Below, in pieces: positions 16,346-24,120 of a stretch of 64,000 nt of DNA (the stretch's first letter is position 1; every line of letters begins with the position of its first letter). The stretch comes from a virus: the IMG/VR virus record IMGVR_UViG_3300025151_000020, positions 1-64,000 of that record. One strand, written 5' to 3'. The notes beneath the pieces are model-generated. The model made no database searches. It had not been told where the DNA came from and saw only the letters and a list, made by a program, of their open reading frames with translations. The translations under genes and the position numbers were made by a program.

Positions 16346-17342
16346 TTCTTATCCTATTCCAATTGAGGAGTACAAAGGATATCAGTCATCATACGGATGG
16401 TGGCCAGGCTCGCCCACGAACATTTTGCCAAGATTCACTAAATCATCGGTTGGAGCTTCCAACTTCTGCCCTCAACAGTATTTCATCAAATACCCGCTAG
16501 GAGTAAAGGAACCAGAAAATGACAACATGATTAGAGGAACTAATGTCCATGATGCAGTAGAGCAATTCTATCATGATGTTGATTTGGATGTCATTGATGA
16601 ATTGAATGGTGTTGGAAATGATTTGCATGAAATGCATAATTATTTCATGAGCATAATACCCAACATGGATCGTTATGAGTTAGGAGAAGAAGAACACATT
16701 CGAAAGTACCTCTTGGCAGAGGCTATGAGGGCGATGGATTGTGATCTTGATTTGTTTCTTCCTGTTGGTAATGAGATTACATTACACGGAGTAGTTGAGA
16801 TTCAAGATCAAAAAATACACATTACAGGCATGATTGATAGGCTCTTTGTTGATAACGAAGGCAGATATCATGTTCATGAGTTGAAGACGGGTGTGTTCAA
16901 TCCTAAGAAGGACAGAAAGTGGGAGCATATGCGTCAAGAGTTGGCTTACTATGTATTTCTGATGAAGCATTGTGATAACAAGTTGTATGACCGAGATAAC
17001 AATGTAATTGGGGAATTGCCACTATCAGATGCCAATGTCGCTTGGTGGGGATGGGATCACACAGGAGGCGAGGGAATATACAGAGGCAAGGAATCTGTTC
17101 GGACCAGGGAGATGGCACTTATGCTTAGGAGTTTAGAAGACCTTCTAAGATATCATAGGAATTACAATGGAGATACAGACGGCATTCAATTCCCATTGTT
17201 GCATCCAAACAAAACTAACTTTCTCTGCGAACCCTGGTGTGCCTTGAAGGGATTCTGCCCCCGTTATGATAAGCCACTCATGCCTTACAACGCCAGAGTG
17301 TTCAAAAGCGAAAGCCTGTCTGAGGGAGGTGAGAGTGGATGA
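16317..17342 (+). CDS. PD-(D/E)XK nuclease of the Cas4/RecB/AddB iron-sulfur type
   Basis: A 341-residue nuclease. Catalytic residues in family order: H78 in GTNVHDAVE, D174 in GMIDRLF, E188 and K190 in HELKTG, and Q207 in MRQELAYYVF. Four cysteines frame the domain: C51 in FCPQQYF, then C304, C308 and C314 in CEPWCALKGFC. This is the pattern that binds a 4Fe-4S cluster in Cas4 and AddB. It would trim DNA ends for recombination alongside the ATPase and ssDNA-binding protein. It overlaps the ATPase by 29 nt and the methyltransferase by 4 nt. Confidence 0.8.
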   Translation: MVLKLRFPRNSYPIPIEEYKGYQSSYGWWPGSPTNILPRFTKSSVGASNFCPQQYFIKYPLGVKEPENDNMIRGTNVHDAVEQFYHDVDLDVIDELNGVGNDLHEMHNYFMSIIPNMDRYELGEEEHIRKYLLAEAMRAMDCDLDLFLPVGNEITLHGVVEIQDQKIHITGMIDRLFVDNEGRYHVHELKTGVFNPKKDRKWEHMRQELAYYVFLMKHCDNKLYDRDNNVIGELPLSDANVAWWGWDHTGGEGIYRGKESVRTREMALMLRSLEDLLRYHRNYNGDTDGIQFPLLHPNKTNFLCEPWCALKGFCPRYDKPLMPYNARVFKSESLSEGGESG

Positions 17343-19438
17343 AGTATGTCAGTCTGTTTGCAGGAATTGAAGCCGCATCACAAGCATGGCACGTACTTGG
17401 ATGGCAACCATTGGCATTCGCAGACATTGACAGATTTCCCTCTGCCGTGCTTGCACATCATTATCCCGATGTGCCAAATGTTGGAAATGTAGAGGAGGTA
17501 GATTGGAGTGAGTACAAAGGAAAAGCAGATCTCGTTGTCGGAGGAAGCCCATGTCAGTCGTTTTCCGTTGCGGGAAAAAGACTCGGAATGGATGACCCTC
17601 GTGGTAACTTGGCCCTCGAATACCTCAGAGCTGTTAAGGAGATTCAACCGACGTGGTTCGTCTTTGAAAATGTGCCAGGACTTTTGTCATCTGAGGGGGG
17701 ATCGGACTTTGGTAAGTTCCTCGGAGAGGTGGCAAGTATCGGGTATGGGTTCGCCTGGAGAGTTTTGGACTCTCAATTCTTCGGAGTGCCGCAAAGACGT
17801 AGAAGACTCTTTGTTGTCGGACATATTGGAGGAGATTGGCGAAGTGCCGCAGCGGTATTATTTGAGTCCGAGAGCTTGCAATGGCATACTGAGGAGAGCA
17901 CAGAGGAGGGGCAAAGCCTTGCCGCCTTCTTTGGAAGCGGCTTTGCAGGAGAGAGCGAAGCATTACCAGGAGGAGGAGGAGTAAGTGAATCCTCACAAGA
18001 GAATTGGGATGGAACACAAAAAACAGGCACTCTAACTACAAGAAGCCTAGATCAATCCATGCCCGATAAATCAAACTTCATGGGCATTGTTGAGCGTGAT
18101 CTGCATGAACCAGATAATATCTTTGAAAGTTCAAAGAGTCGTAAGGACTTGAGTCCTCCATTAGATGCAAGAGATCAGGGCAGTACAGGCAAACCTGTAC
18201 TTACAGAGAGAGTCATACCAATTCATGATAAGGCCACTCGATACAAGGGTGGCGGAGATACTAGAAACAATGATGGTGCAGGTAATGGATTAGGAATCGG
18301 CAAAGATGGCGATCCAATGCCGACATTAGACACGGCATCAAATCATGCCGTAGCCCAAGCAGTTGATGTTTGGAATCAAGTCATAGACGGAGAAAAGGCC
18401 GCCACTTTAACAGAGGCATCTGGCGGAACTAACACATCTGGTCCAAAGGTCATGACTACATTTCGTAAATCAAGAAGGGCACAAAGCACGGAAGATAACG
18501 AAACATGGGTTGAAGATGAAGTCAGCAATACTCTAAACACATTTGACATAGGAGATGCGAGAACTACTCAGATTATACAAGAACCAATTGCCTTTGAGCA
18601 GAATCAAAGATCCGAGATTAGAGAACTTGGCACGAAATCAACATCTCTCAAGGCACAACCAGGCACTAACCAACAGACATTCATTGCACATGGAGAACAA
18701 ACTCCGTTGCATGGCGAGGATGTATCTCCAACTTTGGATGCGAGTTATGGGAAGGGACCAGGAGAAAGAGCAGGTATTGAAAGACAAGTCATTGGGGAAG
18801 TCATAGGATTCTCTCATACTCAAGGTCTTGATGCTCAACCATCAACAGAGCATTTTCCCACTCTGAGAGCCGAAGGCCAGGGTCATGCTATTGGTTTTGA
18901 TTGGAAAAATACGGGGCAGACTAATTTTTCAGAATCAAATACAGGAGCTCCTTTGACGGCAGAAGGGGGTCTTGCAGTTGGCATCGATCAACAAGTGTAT
19001 GAGAATCACCCATCTGATGGCAGAATCAACGAAGTGCATACTAGCCCCACCATAACTGCAAAGGCGGGTACGGGCGGGGGAAATCTCCCATTGGTAAAAG
19101 AAAACGAGGTAGCACCCACATTAACGGCAAGAGATATGTACGATGGTCAAGCAAGTCACACGGTTCAGCAACAACACATGGCAGTTAGGAGGCTGACTCC
19201 TCTTGAGTGTGAGAGGTTACAGGGTTTCCCTGATAATTACACTAAGATACCATACAGAGGCAAACCTGCTGAGAAATGCCCCGATGGTCCGAGATACAAA
19301 GCACTAGGCAATTCAATGGCAGTACCTGTTATGAGATGGATAGGGGAGGGCATACAACAGGTAGATGAGATTCTTCAAACATTAGAAGAAAGACCAGAGC
19401 CTCAAGAAGTCATCCAAAAATCTATTTTTGATTTCTGA
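17339..19438 (+). CDS. DNA (cytosine-5) methyltransferase with a 450-residue repeat-rich insertion
   Basis: A 699-residue C5-cytosine methyltransferase. Motif I SLFAGIEAA (5-13), motif IV GGSPCQSFS with catalytic C72, motif VI ENVPGL (110-115), motif VIII QRRRRLFVVGH (152-162), motif IX RRLTPLECERLQGF (617 on) and motif X GNSMAVPV (657-664). Between VIII and IX, where a target-recognition domain belongs, lie about 450 residues carrying around ten degenerate repeats of the form 'PTL-A--G'. No restriction endonuclease is adjacent, so it probably protects viral DNA from host restriction or marks it for packaging or regulation. ATGA overlap with the nuclease gene. Confidence 0.92.
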   Translation: MKYVSLFAGIEAASQAWHVLGWQPLAFADIDRFPSAVLAHHYPDVPNVGNVEEVDWSEYKGKADLVVGGSPCQSFSVAGKRLGMDDPRGNLALEYLRAVKEIQPTWFVFENVPGLLSSEGGSDFGKFLGEVASIGYGFAWRVLDSQFFGVPQRRRRLFVVGHIGGDWRSAAAVLFESESLQWHTEESTEEGQSLAAFFGSGFAGESEALPGGGGVSESSQENWDGTQKTGTLTTRSLDQSMPDKSNFMGIVERDLHEPDNIFESSKSRKDLSPPLDARDQGSTGKPVLTERVIPIHDKATRYKGGGDTRNNDGAGNGLGIGKDGDPMPTLDTASNHAVAQAVDVWNQVIDGEKAATLTEASGGTNTSGPKVMTTFRKSRRAQSTEDNETWVEDEVSNTLNTFDIGDARTTQIIQEPIAFEQNQRSEIRELGTKSTSLKAQPGTNQQTFIAHGEQTPLHGEDVSPTLDASYGKGPGERAGIERQVIGEVIGFSHTQGLDAQPSTEHFPTLRAEGQGHAIGFDWKNTGQTNFSESNTGAPLTAEGGLAVGIDQQVYENHPSDGRINEVHTSPTITAKAGTGGGNLPLVKENEVAPTLTARDMYDGQASHTVQQQHMAVRRLTPLECERLQGFPDNYTKIPYRGKPAEKCPDGPRYKALGNSMAVPVMRWIGEGIQQVDEILQTLEERPEPQEVIQKSIFDF
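18140..19165 (+). repeat. degenerate protein repeats within the methyltransferase
   Basis: About ten copies of a motif around 'SPTLDA-xx-G' at 25-60 residue spacing: SPPLDARDQG, MPTLDTASN, AATLTEASGG, SNTLNTFDIG, TSLKAQPG, SPTLDASYGK, FPTLRAEGQG, APLTAEGG, SPTITAKAG, APTLTARD. The DNA copies differ widely, so these are old protein repeats rather than recent duplications. Confidence 0.7.
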
Positions 19439-19447
19439 GGTGAATAC

Positions 19448-20548
19448 ATGGGGCATCTGTTCAATGACTTCCCTCGTGAAATTGACATGAAGGCAAGAAA
19501 GGTCATCAGAAACATGAAACAATTGCAGAGATATGTTGAGAAGACAAATGGTCGAGATAATCTCACAACTACTGTATATGGTTTCAGAGATCTCAAGACG
19601 AAGGGCAATCGTTGTGAGTATAGCACCGCAATCATACCTCACTTCGTAGTTGATTTGGATAAGGGCAGAGCTAGTGAGATACTAGACATGGATGGAGATG
19701 CAGGTGGCCAACGATGCACAGATGATACCTTGATTCTAGTCAGATACCTGGAAGAAAGAGAAATACGCCATGCTACTTGGATGAGTGGCGGAGGATATCA
19801 TGTATGGATTATGTTAGATCAGGTGTACAACTTAGAGCCTAGAGATACCAATGACCTGTTATTCTCTGGTCGTGCGATGATTAACAAGTGGATTAACGAC
19901 ATGAGTTTAGTCACGATAGATCCTGTTGTTTCTTTCCGCCCTGATCGTCACATAAGGATACCAAACACATACAACACAAAGAGAGAGTTATGGAGCATAC
20001 CTGTTGATTCAGATGATTTAGAAAAGGGTTGGAAGTATATCACAGACAAAGCAAAGAATCCATCTGGTGGTATGAAAGTAAAGGGCAAAAAGGGTTTGAA
20101 GATTGATATTGTTGAGAGCGACCCAGGCAATCAGTATATGTCAAGTATGACAGGATTTTTCGGGAAGTTTGAGGCGGCGGAAATATCTGTATCGTCAAGG
20201 AACATAGCAGGTATTCCGATGTTGCCATGTCTTGATGCGGCTTGTTGCACCAAAGGAGATAACCCCCCTCATTTGCCTCGTTCCTATCTGTCCATGTATC
20301 TCTTGGATTACTTTCACAACTTTGCAAGACCTCGAAGCTCAAGCAAAGTAAAGCCGTATGATGCAGTTGCAAAGGCTCATGCTTTCATCCGTGATTTGGA
20401 ATGGGCTGACTACAACCCTAAGATTACTCAAGAGCAATTGATTCATGCATCAAGCCGTGAATATCTCACACCCACCTGCCCCACTATATTTAGACAAGGA
20501 CTGTGTATTGGGAGATGTCCATTTTACGATCAGAAGGGAGTGAAATGA
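19448..20548 (+). CDS. archaeo-eukaryotic primase with PriL-like C-terminal Cys domain
   Basis: A 366-residue replicative primase. The catalytic PriS-like half shows HFVVDLDKG with the metal-binding DLD (69-71), SGGGYHVWI (113-121), and DPVVSFRPDRHIRIPNTYN with D158 and the basic nucleotide-binding end. The C-terminal 110 residues resemble the iron-sulfur domain of PriL: C261 in MLPCLDAACC, then C344, C353 and C357 in TPTCPTIFRQGLCIGRCPFY, separated by helices and DYFHNFAR. The two subunits of archaeal primase thus seem merged in one chain. Start supported by GAGGTGA upstream. It would prime DNA synthesis with the helicase at 21689. Confidence 0.82.
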   Translation: MGHLFNDFPREIDMKARKVIRNMKQLQRYVEKTNGRDNLTTTVYGFRDLKTKGNRCEYSTAIIPHFVVDLDKGRASEILDMDGDAGGQRCTDDTLILVRYLEEREIRHATWMSGGGYHVWIMLDQVYNLEPRDTNDLLFSGRAMINKWINDMSLVTIDPVVSFRPDRHIRIPNTYNTKRELWSIPVDSDDLEKGWKYITDKAKNPSGGMKVKGKKGLKIDIVESDPGNQYMSSMTGFFGKFEAAEISVSSRNIAGIPMLPCLDAACCTKGDNPPHLPRSYLSMYLLDYFHNFARPRSSSKVKPYDAVAKAHAFIRDLEWADYNPKITQEQLIHASSREYLTPTCPTIFRQGLCIGRCPFYDQKGVK

Positions 20549-20559
20549 TGCTCATGAGA

Positions 20560-20574
20560 AAGAGTATTCATAAT
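20560..20574 (+). promoter_or_regulatory. left-arm promoter element AAGAGTATTCATAAT
   Basis: Matches the arm consensus at 13 of 15 bases. The core TTCATAAT (20567-20574) ends exactly 25 nt before the ATG at 20600. It overlaps a possible 23-codon frame at 20545-20616, which I regard as non-coding. It opens the last operon of the arm. Confidence 0.55.
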
Positions 20575-20599
20575 GAAAGCGTTAGTGTGGAGGCTTACT

Positions 20600-20881
20600 A
20601 TGACAGAGGACATTGAGGAGATCAGGAAACAAAGACAGTTGAAACTTGCTCAAACTCTGAGTAAATTGGATGGAAACGATGAATCCGAGCGTAAGGAAGT
20701 ATTGGATTCATTACCCTGGTCTTTTCGTTATAACACTAATACAGGGTTCTGCGAAATATTGCAACAAGGCAACATGGTTGCCATCACTCAAGATGAGAAG
20801 TTTGCCGATCAGGTATGCGAGGTTTTCAATCGTATGACATTGATTAGCGAATACACGGAGGGATTAGATGACAATCAATAA
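20600..20881 (+). CDS. small hypothetical protein (93 aa)
   Basis: Start at 20600 chosen by its 25-nt distance from the TATA-like core; an in-frame ATG at 20573 lies inside the element. Helical N-terminus (EDIEEIRKQRQLKLAQTLSK), then a compact half with FRYNTNTGFCEILQQGNMVA and a helix KFADQVCEVFNRM. Not recognised. First gene of the operon with the ERCC4 nuclease and AAA+ helicase. Confidence 0.5.
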   Translation: MTEDIEEIRKQRQLKLAQTLSKLDGNDESERKEVLDSLPWSFRYNTNTGFCEILQQGNMVAITQDEKFADQVCEVFNRMTLISEYTEGLDDNQ

Positions 20882-21005
20882 GTATCAACAACTTACTTGT
20901 GTGGATTGCAAACGCAGAAGGAATCTCGTTTGGGATCCAGAACACGAGAGGTGTTATGATTGCTTCATGAAAAGGAGGGCTGAAAATGAAAATCATGTTC
21001 ATTGA
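20868..21005 (+). CDS. small zinc-ribbon protein (45 aa)
   Basis: MTINKYQQLTCVDCKRRRNL continuing to CYDCFMKRRAE. Two CxxC pairs about 18 residues apart with basic residues around them: a minimal nucleic-acid-binding ribbon. Overlaps the previous gene by 14 nt and the nuclease by 20 nt. The overlap with two good genes lowers confidence slightly, but the Cys pattern is clear. Confidence 0.5.
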   Translation: MTINKYQQLTCVDCKRRRNLVWDPEHERCYDCFMKRRAENENHVH

Positions 21006-21687
21006 TTATAGAGAGCGTTCCGGTTTAGAAAAATTAGTCATGAAGTATCTTGACAAAAATGAACTCAAGTATCAAATGAAAGAGAACATGATTACTGATT
21101 ATGCATTTGCGAATGTGGGAATTGAGGCCAAGACAATTCAAGATTACATGGGTAGTCTGTATAGTGGCCACCTGGAGAAGCAATTGCAGAACCTTGATGA
21201 TAATTACACGCAGATGTACCTCGTGGTTCATGGTAGTTTAGATTCATACATAGCAGGTGCAAGGAGAGGAGGTAGAAAGATACCGTATGCAAAGGCATTC
21301 AATGTGTTTCTTGGATCGCTTGCAAGATTCTCAACGGATTACGATATCAACATCTGTCATTTCCAAACTCCCTCCGAAGCTGCTCGATTTATTTGTAAGC
21401 GATTTGAGAAGGATGGAACTCTTGGTAAATCATCTGCTTATCGTTTGATGAGAAAAACCGCATCAGAAGATAAGAGAATAGATGTGTTAAGAACGGCAGG
21501 TTGTACAGAAGCAGTAGCCAAGATACTCTTGAAAGAATACGGTTCAATTAGTGAAATTGTATCTGTTTCTCCGTCAGAATTACAAACCTTACCAGGCATT
21601 GGAAAGATTACCGCAACGAAGATTCTCAATTGCTTCATCAGCGAGAATCCTATTGTGGATGAGAAAATAAAAATGAAGAGGGCGTAA
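20986..21687 (+). CDS. XPF/ERCC4-family structure-specific nuclease with HhH domain
   Basis: A 233-residue nuclease like archaeal XPF/Hef and Mus81, which cut branched DNA. The nuclease domain has DYRERSG (7-13) and GIEAKTIQDYMGSL (45-58). The family signature ERKxxxD appears here as EAKxxxD, with the Arg replaced by Ala. The C-terminal tandem helix-hairpin-helix reads LRTAGCTEAVAKILLKEYGS and LQTLPGIGKITATKIL. Preceded by AAAAGGAGGGC, a strong ribosome-binding site. Likely resolves forks or recombination intermediates. Archaeal ancestry is probable. Confidence 0.85.
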   Translation: MKIMFIDYRERSGLEKLVMKYLDKNELKYQMKENMITDYAFANVGIEAKTIQDYMGSLYSGHLEKQLQNLDDNYTQMYLVVHGSLDSYIAGARRGGRKIPYAKAFNVFLGSLARFSTDYDINICHFQTPSEAARFICKRFEKDGTLGKSSAYRLMRKTASEDKRIDVLRTAGCTEAVAKILLKEYGSISEIVSVSPSELQTLPGIGKITATKILNCFISENPIVDEKIKMKRA

Positions 21688-21688
21688 T

Positions 21689-23140
21689 ATGGTAATCGCA
21701 AAGGAGCAAAGAGATACCACTAGGAAGTGGCATGACTACCAAGTTGTAACTAGCCCTTATGACGGAAGCAAGTTCCTTCGACAGTATGTTGAGCGTTTCA
21801 GCACGGTCAGTTTCTTCAATGAGTATGCAGGTCTGTTGTCATACTATTACATCCTAGCTGCATCCTTAGCCCCTTATGTTCGTATCCCAATTCATGGTTC
21901 TTTCATTGATTGCAGACTTCATGTCTTTTGGATACAACCTGCTAGATCAGGGAAGTCAATTGCTTACGAGTTCATGTCTAAGATTCTAAAACTACTAGAG
22001 ATTGACACGGAGAAGTTTAGTGCGGGTTCAGATAGCAGATTGATTGGATCTGTCGAAACGATCCAGAAGTTGAATGACAAGGGCAAGCCGACAGGAGAGG
22101 TGGAGAACAAGATTATTCCAGGTCTATTGAATGGATACAAGACCCTTCTCTTTGACGAGGCAAGTATATTGCTCAACGACAAGAAGGCTTACTTCTCTGA
22201 CAAGATTCTATTTCTCCAACAATCTATGGCCCCGATTGGTTCAGAAACAAATGTGCTAGTCAATCACTTGAAGGGTGCTTCGGTTCATACTCCATCGGGA
22301 ATATCGTTGTGGGCTACGACATTCCCTCCAAAAGATATCATGGCTCATGTTCTTGACAAAGGATTCTTTCAGAGAGTATATCTTTTCCAAAACGATGTCA
22401 CTCCCGAAACCAGGCAGACAACGAGTGAGCATAGAGTATCTGGTGCCTATCAGCCTGTTCCATCAAGGATATGGTCTTACGAAGACATAGCAGGGGAGAT
22501 TGATGCGATACGAACAGAGGTCAAGCAGAGGTTGCTTGACTCAGCAGGGCTAACCGAAGAAGAATGGGATAACTTATCAGATGAAGAAAGAGAGATTACA
22601 TCTCAAGAACACGCATATGACATATTCACTCCTGGTCCTAATTATCTACCTGCTTTACTGAATGCAGTTGATGATTACTACTCCTTAGTTCATTCAATAC
22701 AGGATGAAAACATAAGGTCTGTTGCCATAGGCTTCATTCCGAACATAGAGAATTACACTATGATTTTTGGCAATCTAATTGCTGCTACTATGAGATCATC
22801 AGTAATTACTGCCGAGCATATACAGATGGCTAGTGAGATGATTTACGACAATTTTAGCAATCTAATCATATGGCTAGAGCAGAAGCAAGACCTCAAGTCT
22901 GGGAAGAAAAGAGCTGCTGAATTGCGTGGATGGAGAGAGGCATATAACAAGTGCAACAGAAGTGTTCATGACAGGACACAGAGAGAGGTCGTAAGAAAGT
23001 CTGATTTAGAAAAGGTGTATTCCCAATTACATGGCGTTAGTCCAAAGACGGCAAGGAGAAGGTTGGACAACATATTGAAATCAGGTGTTGCTACAAGAAT
23101 TGCAGAGGGAAGAAACGCATACATAGCATTGGATGTATAA
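21689..23140 (+). CDS. AAA+ replicative helicase-like ATPase
   Basis: A 483-residue P-loop ATPase. Walker A QPARSGKS (83-90); Walker B KTLLFDEAS (151-159); a sensor-like SLWATTFPP; a conserved LDKGFFQRVYLF arginine-finger region. The C-terminal 70 residues (VRKSDLEKVYSQLHGVSPKT, RRRLDNILKSGVATRIAE) form a winged helix. Neighbours (primase, nuclease, exonuclease) and size fit a replicative helicase of the MCM/DUF3987-like class, but no diagnostic MCM signature is seen, so the family is open. One nt after the nuclease gene. Confidence 0.6.
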   Translation: MVIAKEQRDTTRKWHDYQVVTSPYDGSKFLRQYVERFSTVSFFNEYAGLLSYYYILAASLAPYVRIPIHGSFIDCRLHVFWIQPARSGKSIAYEFMSKILKLLEIDTEKFSAGSDSRLIGSVETIQKLNDKGKPTGEVENKIIPGLLNGYKTLLFDEASILLNDKKAYFSDKILFLQQSMAPIGSETNVLVNHLKGASVHTPSGISLWATTFPPKDIMAHVLDKGFFQRVYLFQNDVTPETRQTTSEHRVSGAYQPVPSRIWSYEDIAGEIDAIRTEVKQRLLDSAGLTEEEWDNLSDEEREITSQEHAYDIFTPGPNYLPALLNAVDDYYSLVHSIQDENIRSVAIGFIPNIENYTMIFGNLIAATMRSSVITAEHIQMASEMIYDNFSNLIIWLEQKQDLKSGKKRAAELRGWREAYNKCNRSVHDRTQREVVRKSDLEKVYSQLHGVSPKTARRRLDNILKSGVATRIAEGRNAYIALDV

Positions 23141-23142
23141 CT

Positions 23143-23907
23143 ATGGAAGGATTAGGCAGTTGGATGCAACAGTATGGCATAGTGGCATACAAAGTGTTCT
23201 CTTCAACTGATGCGAGTGATCTTCCATTGGGTTGGATCGAGCCGAGAGAGTTCAGCCTGGATGGTGTAGTATTCTATGATGGGGTGGTTATGACTGTCTT
23301 CACCGATGTTGTCCATTCGGTTCTTGTAAAGGATAAGAAGACTCAAACAAGGGATATCGGACAACTACAAGATTGGATTGATAATAGATTTACAGATAAC
23401 AACGCACCCTATACATTGGTCAGTTATGGTTCAAGGACATTTGATGCACCCCTCCTTCATAACGAATATGAGATACCCAATACTGTTGGCCAGGTTGATT
23501 TGAGAGAAATGGTTGCAGACGCTTCTATGGAGCATCATGGTGAATCATATGGTAGAAGATACGACATCAGAACATTAGCATCAATCAACAGAACAAAACA
23601 AACTGCCATACCTCATCTTTCATTCTTGTTGAAACCGATTGAACTGTTAGCAGAATGGCAAAGAGGAATGGAGAGAAATGTGCTGAAGACATTAGCGGCA
23701 GAAGTTGAGTTGATCGCACAATTATATTGCAGTATGGTAGTCAGAGAAGAACTTAGAATAATTGACAGGAGAACGGAAAGAGCTGCAACCGTTCAATGTG
23801 ATTTCGTTAGAGATATGACAAATTACAGATTCGTGCCTGATCCCGAAGAATTGGATAAAGCCGTAAAGGAGCACAAAGAGAAACTAATAGTTGAGGAGGA
23901 TAAGTAA
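23143..23907 (+). CDS. RNase H-fold 3'-5' exonuclease-like protein
   Basis: A 254-residue protein with landmarks of the DnaQ/YprB-like exonuclease group: TLVSYGSRTFDAPLLHNEYE (compare 'sYNGxxFDxPlL'), then VDLREMVADA, and RYDIRTLASINRTKQ. The first DxE motif of active exonucleases is not obvious (GVVFYDGVVMTVF is the only candidate), so activity is uncertain. Location behind the helicase suits proofreading or primer processing. No DNA polymerase is seen in the window; it may lie outside or be supplied by the host. Confidence 0.45.
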   Translation: MEGLGSWMQQYGIVAYKVFSSTDASDLPLGWIEPREFSLDGVVFYDGVVMTVFTDVVHSVLVKDKKTQTRDIGQLQDWIDNRFTDNNAPYTLVSYGSRTFDAPLLHNEYEIPNTVGQVDLREMVADASMEHHGESYGRRYDIRTLASINRTKQTAIPHLSFLLKPIELLAEWQRGMERNVLKTLAAEVELIAQLYCSMVVREELRIIDRRTERAATVQCDFVRDMTNYRFVPDPEELDKAVKEHKEKLIVEEDK

Positions 23908-24120
23908 ATGGTAAATGTAGCTGACGAGTTAAATCGGATTTGTGTTCTTCAAGAGTTTGAGATTCTAATACTCAGTCAGGGGCTAAAGAAGTCATTATCG
24001 GGTGAATCCATTGAAGGAGAAGTGAAGGAGAAGATTCAGAAGATAATCAAACATATTGAAGAAAGAACCTCTCAGAATCACCCTTCAAGAAAAATGGCGG
24101 AGGAATGGTGGAAGGAGTAA
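23908..24120 (+). CDS. small helical hypothetical protein (70 aa)
   Basis: Acidic-basic helical protein (ADELNRICVLQEFEILILSQ, KEKIQKIIKHIEERTSQ) of coiled-coil type. ATG immediately after the previous stop with a GAGGAGGATAAG purine tract. It is the last gene of the + arm; its stop at 24118-24120 abuts the stop of the - strand gene. Function unknown. Confidence 0.55.
   Translation: MVNVADELNRICVLQEFEILILSQGLKKSLSGESIEGEVKEKIQKIIKHIEERTSQNHPSRKMAEEWWKE

Noticed and set aside
20545-20616. A 23-codon frame starting by ATGA overlap with the primase stop
   Set aside because: It is very short and is crossed by the conserved promoter element and the start of the next gene.
22961-22980. Further promoter element copy (AGAAGTGTTCATGACAGG)
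   Set aside because: It lies inside the helicase coding region, lacks the TATA-like AAT end, and no gene starts at the expected distance.
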